A DNA stretch of 44,040 bases, taken from the NCBI GenBank assembly GCA_018384745.1, contig JAHAYH010000100.1, positions 1-44,040 of the forward strand. Reading direction: 5' to 3'. Positions within the stretch are counted from its first letter, which is position 1. Every line of letters starts with the position of its first letter. Made by a program: the position numbers and the translations under genes. The DNA comes from Caryophanon sp. (GTDB lineage: Bacteria; Bacillota; Bacilli; Bacillales_A; Planococcaceae). The notes beneath the pieces were generated by a model. It made no database searches. It had not been told where the DNA came from and was given only the letters and a program-made list of their open reading frames with translations. Shown here piece by piece: positions 26,223-34,724 of the stretch.

Positions 26223-26969
26223 ATGAAGCGCCAACTACTTTTATATAGCAGCATGCTCGTATTTATCGCATCGTTACTCTATATCGGTATGTATGTGTAT
26301 GCGTATGTCGAAAATGCACGAGATTTAGAACACATTCAAGACGTATATGAAGCCCCGCATACAACGCCAACAGAACAAGCTATAATGAACGAGGATGAAG
26401 CTGCACATCTACAGCGTGAGCAAATTACGAAATTGCACAGCATCAATAAAGACATCGTGGCATGGTTACAGATCGAAGGCACGAAGCTCAACAATCCGGT
26501 GTTACAAGCGGACGATAACGACTATTATTTAACGCATAACTACAAAGGGGTATTTAGCCGAGCGGGCAGCATTTTTATGGACTATCGCAATGATGTCCAA
26601 CAGCTAGGAAAGCATACGATTTTATATGGTCATGTGATGCGCGATGATTCGATGTTTGGCGGTCTTTCGAAATATGCAGATGAAGCGTACGCGAACGACA
26701 ATCGCGTCATTCAATTTGAAACGCTGTATGGGGAGTATGAGTTACATGTGTTTGCAGCGTATGAAACGACGACGCGCTTTTATTATTTAGAAACGGAATT
26801 TGAAGGGAAAGCATTTGGCGAATTCATTCAACAAATTAAAGCGCGTTCACGAATTGATACGGGTGTTGATATTTCGGTACACGACCAAATTGTCACATTG
26901 TCCACATGTACAACGAGCGACGATGATGATGAACGGTTTGTCGTTCATGCAAAGCTCGTTCAAAAATAA
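26223..26969 (+). CDS. srtB: Class B sortase
   Basis: A 248-residue sortase B. An N-terminal membrane anchor (about 5-28) precedes the catalytic domain. The catalytic residues are H137 in LYGHVM, C229 in TLSTC and R238 in DDERFVVHAKL. Class B enzymes attach NPQTN/NPQTS/NPKTG-type proteins to peptidoglycan inside the wall; the only such substrate seen in the window is the adjacent IsdC. The start codon follows a GAGGGGA site. It is followed 20 bases later by a nitroreductase. Confidence 0.94.
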   Translation: MKRQLLLYSSMLVFIASLLYIGMYVYAYVENARDLEHIQDVYEAPHTTPTEQAIMNEDEAAHLQREQITKLHSINKDIVAWLQIEGTKLNNPVLQADDNDYYLTHNYKGVFSRAGSIFMDYRNDVQQLGKHTILYGHVMRDDSMFGGLSKYADEAYANDNRVIQFETLYGEYELHVFAAYETTTRFYYLETEFEGKAFGEFIQQIKARSRIDTGVDISVHDQIVTLSTCTTSDDDDERFVVHAKLVQK

Positions 26970-26989
26970 CGATGAAGGTGGAGTTACAG

Positions 26990-27616
26990 ATGGATTTTGC
27001 ACAATTAGCAGCGGCGCGTCATTCAGCCATTAATTTTCAAAAAGATGTTCGCATGACAGAGCAGGACTTTCAGCAAATTTTCGAATTAACAAAGCTTGCA
27101 CCAAGTGCGTACAACTTGCAATTTACCAATTATTTAGTCATCACAGACGAGGCGAAAAAGGATGCGCTATGTGACCTGCATTACGGGCAATATAAAATTC
27201 GTAGTGCGAGTGCAGCTGTCATTGTCATGGGCAATCGTCAAAGCGCGACTGTCGAAGCGGCAGAGGATATGTATACGCCACTGAAAATGTTGAACATAAT
27301 CGATGAGGTAGAATATAACACAACGATCGATGCGATTCGCAACTATGCAAATGCCTTAACAAGAGACGAGTTAGAACGCGAACTGATGCGCAATGCAGGG
27401 TTACATGTGATGTTTTTCATGTTTGCAGCGAAGCATTACGGCTTTGATACATGCCCGATGCATATACATAATATTGACGGTGTGCGCGAGCTATGTTCGA
27501 TTCCAGCACATTTAGAGCCCGTCATGCTCATTACGATTGGCAAAAGTGTCGACAACGTGCGTCCACGTGGCTATCGTAAACGAGTGAGCGAATTTGTTCA
27601 ATTTAATTCGTTTTAA
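26990..27616 (+). CDS. Nitroreductase-family flavoprotein
   Basis: A 208-residue FMN-dependent oxidoreductase fold. N-terminal ARHSAINFQKD (the R-x-S FMN phosphate loop), TKLAPSAYNLQFTNYLVI and the C-terminal MLITIGKSVDNVRPRGYRKRVSEFVQF are family signatures. It reduces quinones, nitro compounds or similar acceptors with NAD(P)H; the real substrate is unknown. AAGGTGGAG precedes the ATG. Directly downstream of srtB, it may share its transcript, but a role in heme or iron metabolism would be speculation. Confidence 0.85.
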   Translation: MDFAQLAAARHSAINFQKDVRMTEQDFQQIFELTKLAPSAYNLQFTNYLVITDEAKKDALCDLHYGQYKIRSASAAVIVMGNRQSATVEAAEDMYTPLKMLNIIDEVEYNTTIDAIRNYANALTRDELERELMRNAGLHVMFFMFAAKHYGFDTCPMHIHNIDGVRELCSIPAHLEPVMLITIGKSVDNVRPRGYRKRVSEFVQFNSF

Positions 27617-27703
27617 AACATAGAGGAATTTCGTCGCTGATGCCGAATATAGTTAACGTGAGTACATATTACTTGCAAATATACATTTGTAGGAGGAACA
27701 GGA

Positions 27704-28231
27704 ATGGCAAACTTTACAGTAGACACAGCGCATTCATCGATTCAATTTGAAGTGAAGCACATGATGGTATCGAAAGTAAAAGGTCAGTTTGATTCTTACA
27801 CAGCAACGGTGACAGCAGAAAGTTTAGACGATTTAACAACGGCGACGTTCCAATTTTCATTTGATGTTGCCTCGATTAATACGAAAAATACAGACCGCGA
27901 CGATCACTTGCGCTCGGTTGATTTCTTTGATGTAGAGCAGCACCCGACGATTGAATTTACATCGACATCGATCACACGTAGCGGGGATGACTATAAAGTA
28001 ACTGGTGATTTAACGATTAAAGGAATTACAAATGAAGTGACGTTTGAGTTAGAGTATAACGGCAAAGGCACGAACCCATGGGGCGTAGAGGTATACGGAT
28101 TTGAAGGGGAGGCGAAAATCAATCGCGAAAACTTCGGCTTAACGTGGAACCAAGCGCTTGAAACAGGTGGTGTGCTTGTCGGAAAAGATATTAAAATTAA
28201 AGTGGAATTAGAAATAAACCCACAGGCGTAA
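27704..28231 (+). CDS. YceI-family lipid/isoprenoid-binding protein
   Basis: A 175-residue YceI domain with no signal peptide, so cytoplasmic. Signatures: FTVDTAHSSIQFEVKHMMVSKVKGQF, DRDDHLRSVDFFDVEQHPTIEF and the C-terminal LVGKDIKIKVELE. The family forms an extended beta-barrel that holds a polyisoprenoid or amide-lipid chain. Gram-positive members often occur near redox enzymes; function here is not known. AGGAGG lies 8 bases before the ATG. A strong terminator follows. Confidence 0.93.
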   Translation: MANFTVDTAHSSIQFEVKHMMVSKVKGQFDSYTATVTAESLDDLTTATFQFSFDVASINTKNTDRDDHLRSVDFFDVEQHPTIEFTSTSITRSGDDYKVTGDLTIKGITNEVTFELEYNGKGTNPWGVEVYGFEGEAKINRENFGLTWNQALETGGVLVGKDIKIKVELEINPQA

Positions 28232-28276
28232 TATTAAATACATGAGCATGGGGCAAAACGCCTCTAAATTGAGCAA

Positions 28277-28319
28277 AGTGCCATCAGGAAATATCGCATT
28301 TCCTGATGGCACTTGTTTT
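28277..28319 (+). terminator. Terminator of the YceI gene
   Basis: A perfect 16-bp stem (AGTGCCATCAGGAAAT with its complement) with a 5-base loop is followed by TGTTTTG. Confidence 0.88.
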
Positions 28320-28363
28320 GTCTCACGCTCTTTGTTTCATTGCTGCTTTTTTTGCATACATAT

Positions 28364-28993
28364 TTACGATATGGCTGCGTACGCAACGGCGATGTCTTCT
28401 TTTAATGTGAACCATGCGTCTTCGTTTTCGACGTAGTAGAGCGGGCATAGCTTTCCGGTGACATCATAATGACGAATGACCGCGTCGGCTTGTAAATTTG
28501 CTGCATGTAAAAGCCACGCTGTTAAACGAACGACCGCATCATAGGACGCATCGGTAAATTGACCGCTTGCATCAGGATGTGTCACTTCGATTGAAATCGT
28601 ATCTTTATTGCGCCAATTTGTCGCATAGGACATTTCATCGAGGGGCAGTGCTTGAATAATTTCACCTTGTAAGCCGACGACAAAATGCGCGCTTACAGAC
28701 GTTGTAGGTTTATTAAAGTAATCGCGGTTTTGCTGTGCGCTAGACCCTGCATTTCCGACGTAATGAATGACAATATCATTTACTTGTTGAAGCGGTACAC
28801 CTGGTCTGCTTTTATAGCCTGCTGTAATGTATTGTTGATCGATCCAGCTCGGTACAGTTTGCTCGCGTAAATGAGCGATTTGTCGGTCCGGTATGATCAG
28901 TGCATTACATGCTTTTGCGACAAGGACAAGCAGCACAATTAGAAATAACCATTTCCGTAAAGAAAATCTCTTTTTCATCGTCTTCTGCTGCAT
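28364..28993 (-). CDS. N-acetylmuramoyl-L-alanine amidase (Amidase_2/PGRP fold)
   Basis: A 209-residue protein with an N-terminal basic stretch plus hydrophobic anchor (about 12-30) and a T7-lysozyme-like amidase domain (about 55-195). Zinc ligands: H in DIVIHYVGN, H in AVIRHYDVTGK and C in KLCPLYY; the catalytic-support segment is SYATNWRNKDTISIEV. It cleaves the bond between MurNAc and the stem peptide outside the membrane. AAAGGAA precedes the ATG. It may share a transcript with the unknown exported protein upstream, although a hairpin lies between them. Confidence 0.88.
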   Translation of the reverse strand: MQQKTMKKRFSLRKWLFLIVLLVLVAKACNALIIPDRQIAHLREQTVPSWIDQQYITAGYKSRPGVPLQQVNDIVIHYVGNAGSSAQQNRDYFNKPTTSVSAHFVVGLQGEIIQALPLDEMSYATNWRNKDTISIEVTHPDASGQFTDASYDAVVRLTAWLLHAANLQADAVIRHYDVTGKLCPLYYVENEDAWFTLKEDIAVAYAAIS

Positions 28994-29097
28994 TTGATCG
29001 TTCCTTTCCGTTTCATGCTACAGCTAGTGTATCAGCTTCCACGCCAAAAAACGTCCGTCAACAACTGCATATGAAAATACGCCTACAGACGCATGAC

Positions 29098-29131
29098 AAA
29101 AACGAGCGATGCGACTAAGCATGCTCGTTTT
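29098..29131 (-). terminator. Hairpin terminator downstream of the unknown exported protein
   Basis: On the minus strand, arms AAAACGAGCATGC and GCATCGCTCGTTTT pair over 12-13 bases (one bulge), with U residues after the stem. It lies just after the gene ending at 29137. Confidence 0.75.
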
Positions 29132-29136
29132 CATCA

Positions 29137-29592
29137 TCATTGTTTTGTGTAGGTGTACGCTTGTGCATGCTCTTTGACAGATTGTGCTGTCACCGCATCA
29201 AATGGTGAGGCAAAGCGCGCATCTAAAATGAGCACATCATCGACAAACCACTGGATTGTTACATGCGACAGCGAGGCAGCATCTGTTACGGCATCGAGTA
29301 CACGCGCTGTTTCAGCTTGTAATGTCGCCTCGTCGATGTGCGTTGCTTGCAGCAGTAGTTCCGCATCGTGTGAGGAATCGGTTGGCATGACAACAATGTC
29401 TAGTATGCGATCTTCACTCAACAAGTCCGCTAGTGGTTCATACAGCGCAACCATCGTTTCAGACCCTGGAATGTCCGTATTAATATCGGTTGCATTTAAC
29501 GTTGGCTCATCTTGAATGAGCACATTGCCAAGCAACCCGAACGCTGTAATGAGCAGTAAAAAAAATAAATAAATTTTCAGTGGTTTTCGCAT
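29137..29592 (-). CDS. Exported or membrane-anchored protein of unknown function
   Basis: I do not recognise this 151-residue protein. It has an N-terminal basic start (MRKPLK), one hydrophobic segment (about 7-25) and a soluble, strongly acidic domain (about 28-145). Alternating strands and helices (ILDIVVMPTDSS, SHVTIQWFVDDVLILDARF) suggest a compact alpha/beta fold. GAAAGGACG precedes the ATG at 10 bases. It lies between an amidase and a GntR regulator, all on the minus strand. Codon use and composition resemble the neighbours, so it looks like a genuine gene. Confidence 0.65.
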   Translation of the reverse strand: MRKPLKIYLFFLLLITAFGLLGNVLIQDEPTLNATDINTDIPGSETMVALYEPLADLLSEDRILDIVVMPTDSSHDAELLLQATHIDEATLQAETARVLDAVTDAASLSHVTIQWFVDDVLILDARFASPFDAVTAQSVKEHAQAYTYTKQ

Positions 29593-29648
29593 ATGTCAAC
29601 GTCCTTTCTTCTACTCGCTATTATAGAGAATGGACGCACGCATGACAA

Positions 29649-30260
29649 TTAAGACGGCACAAGGTTAAATTCATCGATAATGCAGCGCATATATAGCTTT
29701 GCTTGTGCGATTTGCTGCTGCTTAAGTAGCGACACGAGCTGTGTAAGTTGTTGACCTTCTTGGAATGGATGCGTTAGCTGTCCGAGACGAAAGCGCAGCG
29801 TCAACATGCGCACAAATGATTTGTGACAGTGTTGAAATTGTTCGATGGCTATGTCGTTGTCACTCGCTGCAATGAGCCGATCATAAATAATCGCGAGTAA
29901 CGCAGCGTAGTCATAAAATGTTTCATCGATGCTGTAACGCTTCAATGTAATCAATAGCGGTTCGATCGGTGGGCATATGTAGGTTGGATGAAAGATGGCC
30001 GTTTCCAACAGCTGTAATATGCGCATGTATAGCTGTTTACAGTCGTCGTCGCTATAGCCGAGTACAAGTTTACTTTGATGACGGGTTGCTGATAAAAAAC
30101 CTTGTGCTTGCAGTCGTTCCATCGCGCGACGAATCGGGTTACGACTAATGTGTAGCTCCTTGCTTAATGCGCTATCAGAGAGCGATTCGTTTGGCAAATA
30201 AAAGCCGCGCATGAAGCGGTCTTCAAGCAGTGCATACACGTCGTCATATAATTTAGTCAT
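29649..30260 (-). CDS. GntR-family transcription regulator
   Basis: A 203-residue regulator. The winged helix-turn-helix occupies about residues 8-70, with recognition region SDSALSKELHISRNPIRRAMERLQAQGFL. The C-terminal helical domain (about 75-200) resembles the FCD effector domain of FadR-type GntR proteins, though its metal-binding histidines are not clearly all present. AAGGAGTG precedes the ATG. It faces the aldehyde dehydrogenase gene across 176 bases that contain a palindromic candidate operator, so it probably controls that gene and itself. The effector is unknown. Confidence 0.85.
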   Translation of the reverse strand: MTKLYDDVYALLEDRFMRGFYLPNESLSDSALSKELHISRNPIRRAMERLQAQGFLSATRHQSKLVLGYSDDDCKQLYMRILQLLETAIFHPTYICPPIEPLLITLKRYSIDETFYDYAALLAIIYDRLIAASDNDIAIEQFQHCHKSFVRMLTLRFRLGQLTHPFQEGQQLTQLVSLLKQQQIAQAKLYMRCIIDEFNLVPS

Positions 30261-30331
30261 GAGCTAACTACACTCCTTTTTTACAGTAAGCATAGCGCGT
30301 TTTGAAAGAAATGTGCGTGAACGTACAATCG

Positions 30332-30349
30332 TTTTACATACATGTAAAA
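30332..30349. promoter_or_regulatory. Palindromic candidate operator between gntR and the aldehyde dehydrogenase
   Basis: TTTTACATACATGTAAAA is an 18-base inverted repeat (8-base arms), with a further half-site TTTACAT at 30353-30359. Its place in the divergent intergenic region fits binding by the GntR protein. Confidence 0.55.
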
Positions 30350-30378
30350 AACTTTACATCGCAAAAAGAGGTATCCTT

Positions 30379-30408
30379 TTGCAAAGCAGTACGGTATTTT
30401 GTCATAAT
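30379..30408 (+). promoter_or_regulatory. Probable promoter of the aldehyde dehydrogenase gene
   Basis: TTGCAA (30379-30384) and CATAAT (30403-30408) are 18 bases apart and end 29 bases before the ATG. It lies downstream of the palindrome. Confidence 0.55.
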
Positions 30409-30436
30409 AGAAAAAACAGAATGAAGGGGTGCTTAT

Positions 30437-31825
30437 ATGATTGTAACAGCGCAACAAGTGGAACAGTACATCGAAGAGCAACGTGCATATTTTTTTAGTG
30501 GGGAAACGCGTGATTTAGCCTTTCGCATTGCGCAGCTTCAAACGTTAAAAGCAACGATTCAAAAATATGAAAAAGAGGTTGTCGAAGCGTTATATGCGGA
30601 TTTGCATAAAAGTGAATTTGAAGCATATTCAACAGAAATTAGCATCGTCTACAGTTCAATTGATGAATTTTCGAAAAACTTAGCAGAGTGGGCGAAGCCA
30701 GTTGCTGCGAAAACACCGATCGCATTTCAGCCAGCGAAAAGCTACATCGTCCGTGAGCCATATGGTGTAACGTGTATTATCGGTCCGTTTAACTATCCGT
30801 TCCAGCTTGTGATGGAGCCGCTTCTTGGTGCGATTATTGGCGGCAATACAGCAATTATTAAACCGTCTGAAACGGCGATCGCGACTGCTGCGATTGTGAA
30901 GATCATTATTGAGGAAGCATTTGAGTCGCGCTACGTACGCATCGTTGAAGGGGCGAAAGAAACGGTCGAAGCATTGATTCATGCACCGTTTGATTTTATT
31001 TTCTTCACAGGGAGCGTCAACGTTGGGAAAGTGATCGCAAAAGCATGTGCAGAGCGTTTAACACCACACGTTTTAGAGCTCGGTGGTAAAAGTCCAGCAA
31101 TTGTAGACCATACGGCAAACTTACACGTTGCCGCACAGCGCATTGCATTTGGACGCTTTGCAAATGCAGGCCAAACATGCGTCGCGCCAGATTATGTGCT
31201 TGTGCAGCGTTCCGTACATCAAAAGTTTGTGAAGTTGTTGCAAAAAGCGATTCGTTCATTTTATGGCAAAGAGCCGAAAACAAGTGAATTTTTTGGGCGC
31301 ATTATTACGAAGTCTCAAGTGGAGCGCCTTGCGAACATGTTAGCGCAAGACCGCGCGCACATCGTGACAGGCGGAGAAGTGGACGTCACAACACAATACG
31401 TCGCACCAACGATCGTCGACAACGTCTCGTGGGATGCCGCAACGATGCAGGAGGAAATTTTCGGTCCGATTTTACCGATTATTGTGTACGACGACTTGCC
31501 AACTGCGCTACATGAAGCGAAACGTTTACCAAAGCCACTTGCTGCGTATTTCTTCAGCGAGCATAATGGAGCGATTGAATACTTTACGCAAAACTTCCCG
31601 TTCGGTGGTGGATGCATTAACGACACAATTATGCACGTCGGCAATACGAAATTGCCATTTGGTGGTGTCGGCCCATCCGGTTCAGGCACGTATCACGGCT
31701 ATGCAAGCTTTGAATGTTTCACGCACGCCAAGTCGATGATGAAGCGCTCAACAAAAATTAACCCGAGCATTTTATATCCACCGTATTCTTCGACTGAAGT
31801 AGCGATTGTGAAGACGCTATTATAA
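30437..31825 (+). CDS. Aldehyde dehydrogenase (class 3 type, YwdH-like)
   Basis: A 462-residue NAD(P)-dependent aldehyde dehydrogenase. The catalytic cysteine is C248 in FANAGQTCVAPDY and the general base E214 in LELGGKSPAIV; FTGSVNVGK (about 190-198) is the cofactor loop. The short N-terminus and the hydrophobic C-terminal end are like class 3/fatty-aldehyde enzymes that oxidise medium- to long-chain or aromatic aldehydes. GAAGGGG precedes the ATG. The divergent GntR gene is the likely regulator. Specificity is not known. Confidence 0.93.
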   Translation: MIVTAQQVEQYIEEQRAYFFSGETRDLAFRIAQLQTLKATIQKYEKEVVEALYADLHKSEFEAYSTEISIVYSSIDEFSKNLAEWAKPVAAKTPIAFQPAKSYIVREPYGVTCIIGPFNYPFQLVMEPLLGAIIGGNTAIIKPSETAIATAAIVKIIIEEAFESRYVRIVEGAKETVEALIHAPFDFIFFTGSVNVGKVIAKACAERLTPHVLELGGKSPAIVDHTANLHVAAQRIAFGRFANAGQTCVAPDYVLVQRSVHQKFVKLLQKAIRSFYGKEPKTSEFFGRIITKSQVERLANMLAQDRAHIVTGGEVDVTTQYVAPTIVDNVSWDAATMQEEIFGPILPIIVYDDLPTALHEAKRLPKPLAAYFFSEHNGAIEYFTQNFPFGGGCINDTIMHVGNTKLPFGGVGPSGSGTYHGYASFECFTHAKSMMKRSTKINPSILYPPYSSTEVAIVKTLL

Positions 31826-31877
31826 ATTGACGCTCGGACATACGTCGTTGTAGTTTAAACGAAAAGGGTCTCATACA

Positions 31878-31930
31878 AAACAAAGCGCGATCGGAAAAGT
31901 TTATGTTTCCAATCACGCTTTGTTTGTTTT
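31878..31930 (+). terminator. Terminator of the aldehyde dehydrogenase gene
   Basis: Twenty-base arms starting AAACAAAGCG at 31878 and ending CGCTTTGTTT at 31925 pair with two mismatches and are followed by a T-rich run. Confidence 0.8.
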
Positions 31931-32014
31931 TGCGATCACTCGTCGCGTCGACATCATCTATCAAATAATGACACGTCATTTCATGGGCATGCCAATTTTG
32001 TCCCATGCTCGTCT

Positions 32015-33559
32015 TTACTGTTTCATAATCGGAAACGTAATGGCAATGCGCGTACCGTCGCCGAGTGTACTATCGATCGAAATGTCACCGCCAAATGAGC
32101 GAATAATTTCATGCGTTAATACCATGCCAAGACCTGTACCACTTTCCTTAGTTGTGAAAAATGGTTCGAAAATTTGCGCGAGCGTTTTTTCATCCATACC
32201 AATGCCGTTATCGCGCAGCTCAATCGTTACGGTGTTGTCCGTTTTTGCATACAGTGATAACGCAATGCTGCCGTTGACATCGACCGCTTCAATGGAGTTG
32301 CGCAAAATGTTCAGCAGCACTTGTTTAATTTGGTTTTCATCGGCATAAATATAATAATCGTCCACTGGAATATGCTGTGTGAACTCGATGTTTTTACTTT
32401 GGAACTCAAACTGTAAAAACGTGGCGATCGTTAAGCATACATCCGTAATGGATAAGCGGCGTACATCATCGATATGCGGTTTTGATAACACTAAAAACTC
32501 ACCAATAATTAAATTGATGCGCTCTAGCTCAGATTGAATAATTTGTGTATACGTATAGTACGGCGAATCTCGGTCTTCATTCATCATTTGAATAAAGCCT
32601 GACACGGCCGTTAACGGATTGCGAATTTCATGCGCAACACCAGCAGCGATTTTTCCAGCAAGTGCTAGTTTTTCCGACTGCAAAATGCGTCGTTCTGCAT
32701 TTTTTTTATACGTAATGTCTTGTGAAATAATCGAAATCGCCAGCATGTCGCCTTCTTGATTGTAAATAGGTGACATCGATAGCTGCACATGAATCGGTGA
32801 GCCATCTTGTGCTAAATCGACCGTTTCAAACGCGGGAATGCTTTCACCATTTTTTAGACGAACTAACCGTTCTTCTGCTTCTTGTAAGTTTTCTTTAGGC
32901 ACTAACGGAATGACTTGTCCAACGCATTCATCGCGATTCCAACCGTATAAACGTTCAAAGGCCGGGTTCATATCGATAATGCGGTTTTGCAAGTCAACAA
33001 CCGCAATCGCATCATTTGCTTGTTCAAAAAACATATGTAAGTAATAGTTTTGCTTTGCTTGTTGCGTGACGTGCACGTAACTACTATTAAATACATGTCC
33101 ATGCCATGCTTGTGAAATAATAATGCATAAAGTTAAAAACAGCATATTGCCAATGAGGAATGGGTTTGTTAATGATGTCGGGTCGAATGTATAGAAAAAG
33201 AAACATTCGATCATCGTCACAACGATCGCAATAACAGTTGTTTTAAACGAGTAATACAGCGTGGCTAAAAAGCAGACGAACGCTAACCATGACACATTTA
33301 AAACGCTAATATTTTGCATCGTATGGAAAAAAATCATCGTATGTAAAACGACTAAATTCGTCATCATTGTGACGTGCGTGTTCGAAAATGTAACATAGCT
33401 ATATATACACCACATCACCGCAACGAGTGGGAAAATAGGGAAAAAACCGATGATTTCGTTTTGTTCACTATAATAAAGAATGGAAACAATCGCAAAAGAG
33501 CAAATAAATAACGTTAAGACGAAGCGATTGCGTTCGTGAAGGAAATTTGCAGGATTCAT
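32015..33559 (-). CDS. PAS-containing sensor histidine kinase (sporulation-kinase type)
   Basis: A 514-residue membrane kinase: about six N-terminal membrane segments (roughly 10-155), a PAS domain (about 172-285), a HisKA dimerisation helix with phosphorylated H310 in GVAHEIRNPLTAVSGF, and an HATPase domain with N-box NILRNSIEAV, G1 DNGIGM and G2 GTGLGM. Such orphan kinases of the KinB/KinE type feed the sporulation phosphorelay (Spo0F) or related pathways. No response regulator is adjacent. The start at 33559 follows GAGGTG; an ATG four codons earlier has no ribosome binding site. The sensed signal is unknown. Confidence 0.92.
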   Translation of the reverse strand: MNPANFLHERNRFVLTLFICSFAIVSILYYSEQNEIIGFFPIFPLVAVMWCIYSYVTFSNTHVTMMTNLVVLHTMIFFHTMQNISVLNVSWLAFVCFLATLYYSFKTTVIAIVVTMIECFFFYTFDPTSLTNPFLIGNMLFLTLCIIISQAWHGHVFNSSYVHVTQQAKQNYYLHMFFEQANDAIAVVDLQNRIIDMNPAFERLYGWNRDECVGQVIPLVPKENLQEAEERLVRLKNGESIPAFETVDLAQDGSPIHVQLSMSPIYNQEGDMLAISIISQDITYKKNAERRILQSEKLALAGKIAAGVAHEIRNPLTAVSGFIQMMNEDRDSPYYTYTQIIQSELERINLIIGEFLVLSKPHIDDVRRLSITDVCLTIATFLQFEFQSKNIEFTQHIPVDDYYIYADENQIKQVLLNILRNSIEAVDVNGSIALSLYAKTDNTVTIELRDNGIGMDEKTLAQIFEPFFTTKESGTGLGMVLTHEIIRSFGGDISIDSTLGDGTRIAITFPIMKQ

Positions 33560-33605
33560 ACAGCACCTCAAAGACTAGAATACTGTAATGATACATCATT
33601 TAGCA

Positions 33606-33635
33606 TTGTCGTGAAATGTTTCATTTTGTTATGAT
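33606..33635 (+). promoter_or_regulatory. Promoter of the M42 peptidase-murE operon
   Basis: TTGTCG (33606-33611) and TATGAT (33630-33635) are 18 bases apart. A short inverted repeat TGAAATGTTTCA (33613-33624) lies in the spacer. Confidence 0.55.
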
Positions 33636-33659
33636 AGAGTCATTAAGGGAGGATTCGTT

Positions 33660-34709
33660 ATGAAGTTTAATCAACAAGCAACATGTGAACTTTTAGAAGA
33701 GCTTGTCAACATCCCAAGCCCCTCTGGTTTTACGACAAACATTATGAACGTAATGGCAAAGAAATTTGAACAGTTAGGTGTGTCGTATACGCGCACACAT
33801 AAAGGCGCATTGATCGTGACAATAAAGGGACAAGATGATACGAAGCATCGTCTATTAACGGCCCATACAGATACGCTTGGTGCGATGGTGAAACAAATTA
33901 AGCCAAGCGGTCGCTTACAGCTGTCGATGGTTGGTGGTTTTAGATGGAACGCAGTAGAAGGAGAATACTGCACAATTCATAAAATGGACGGCACGACGGT
34001 ACGCGGCACGATTTTAATGCATGAAACGACGGTGCATGTGTATCCGAACGTTGGTGACTTAAAACGTGATGAACATCATATTGAAGTGCGCATCGATGCC
34101 AAAACGACATCCGCAGAGCAAACGCGTGCACTTGGTATTGAAGTAGGGGATTTCGTATCGTTTGATCCACGCTTTGAAATGACCGATACCGGTTTTATTA
34201 AGTCGCGCCATTTAGATGATAAAGCAAGTACAGCGTTATTAATTGAGCTTGTGCGTTATTTACATACAGAAAACGTTACATTGCCATACACGACGCATTT
34301 TTACATTTCAAACAATGAAGAAATTGGTTTCGGTGGCAACGCGAGCATCCCACCACAAGTCGTGGAATACATTGCGGTTGATATGGGGGCGATTGGCGAT
34401 GGGCAAACATCGGATGAATATACGGTATCGATTTGTGCAAAAGATTCAAGCGGCCCGTATCATTACGAATTAACACGCCATTTAGTGCAGCTTGCAAAAG
34501 ACAACAACATCGACTACAAATTCGACATTTATCCATATTACGGTTCAGATGCGTCCGCTGCAATTCGTGCGGGTTACGACATTAAACATGCATTATTTGG
34601 ACCGGGTATTGAAGCGTCACATGCGTATGAACGTACGCACGTAGATGCACTACAAAATACAGCGAAATTATTATATACTTACGTCACATCACCAATGGTA
34701 GAGCAATAA
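33660..34709 (+). CDS. M42-family glutamyl/leucyl aminopeptidase
   Basis: A 349-residue cocatalytic metallopeptidase. Ligands and catalytic residues follow the M42 pattern: H69-x-D in LLTAHTDTLGA, D in SRHLDDKAST, E-E in ISNNEEIGFGG, D in VAVDMGA-type IAVDMGAIG, and the C-terminal H in FGPGIEASHAYERTH. The PDZ-like insert lies at about 78-180. These cytoplasmic enzymes form large dodecamers that remove N-terminal residues from peptides. AAGGGAGG precedes the ATG. It is followed by murE after 15 bases, so the two form an operon. Confidence 0.92.
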   Translation: MKFNQQATCELLEELVNIPSPSGFTTNIMNVMAKKFEQLGVSYTRTHKGALIVTIKGQDDTKHRLLTAHTDTLGAMVKQIKPSGRLQLSMVGGFRWNAVEGEYCTIHKMDGTTVRGTILMHETTVHVYPNVGDLKRDEHHIEVRIDAKTTSAEQTRALGIEVGDFVSFDPRFEMTDTGFIKSRHLDDKASTALLIELVRYLHTENVTLPYTTHFYISNNEEIGFGGNASIPPQVVEYIAVDMGAIGDGQTSDEYTVSICAKDSSGPYHYELTRHLVQLAKDNNIDYKFDIYPYYGSDASAAIRAGYDIKHALFGPGIEASHAYERTHVDALQNTAKLLYTYVTSPMVEQ

Positions 34710-34724
34710 GGAGGAGCAAAGTTT

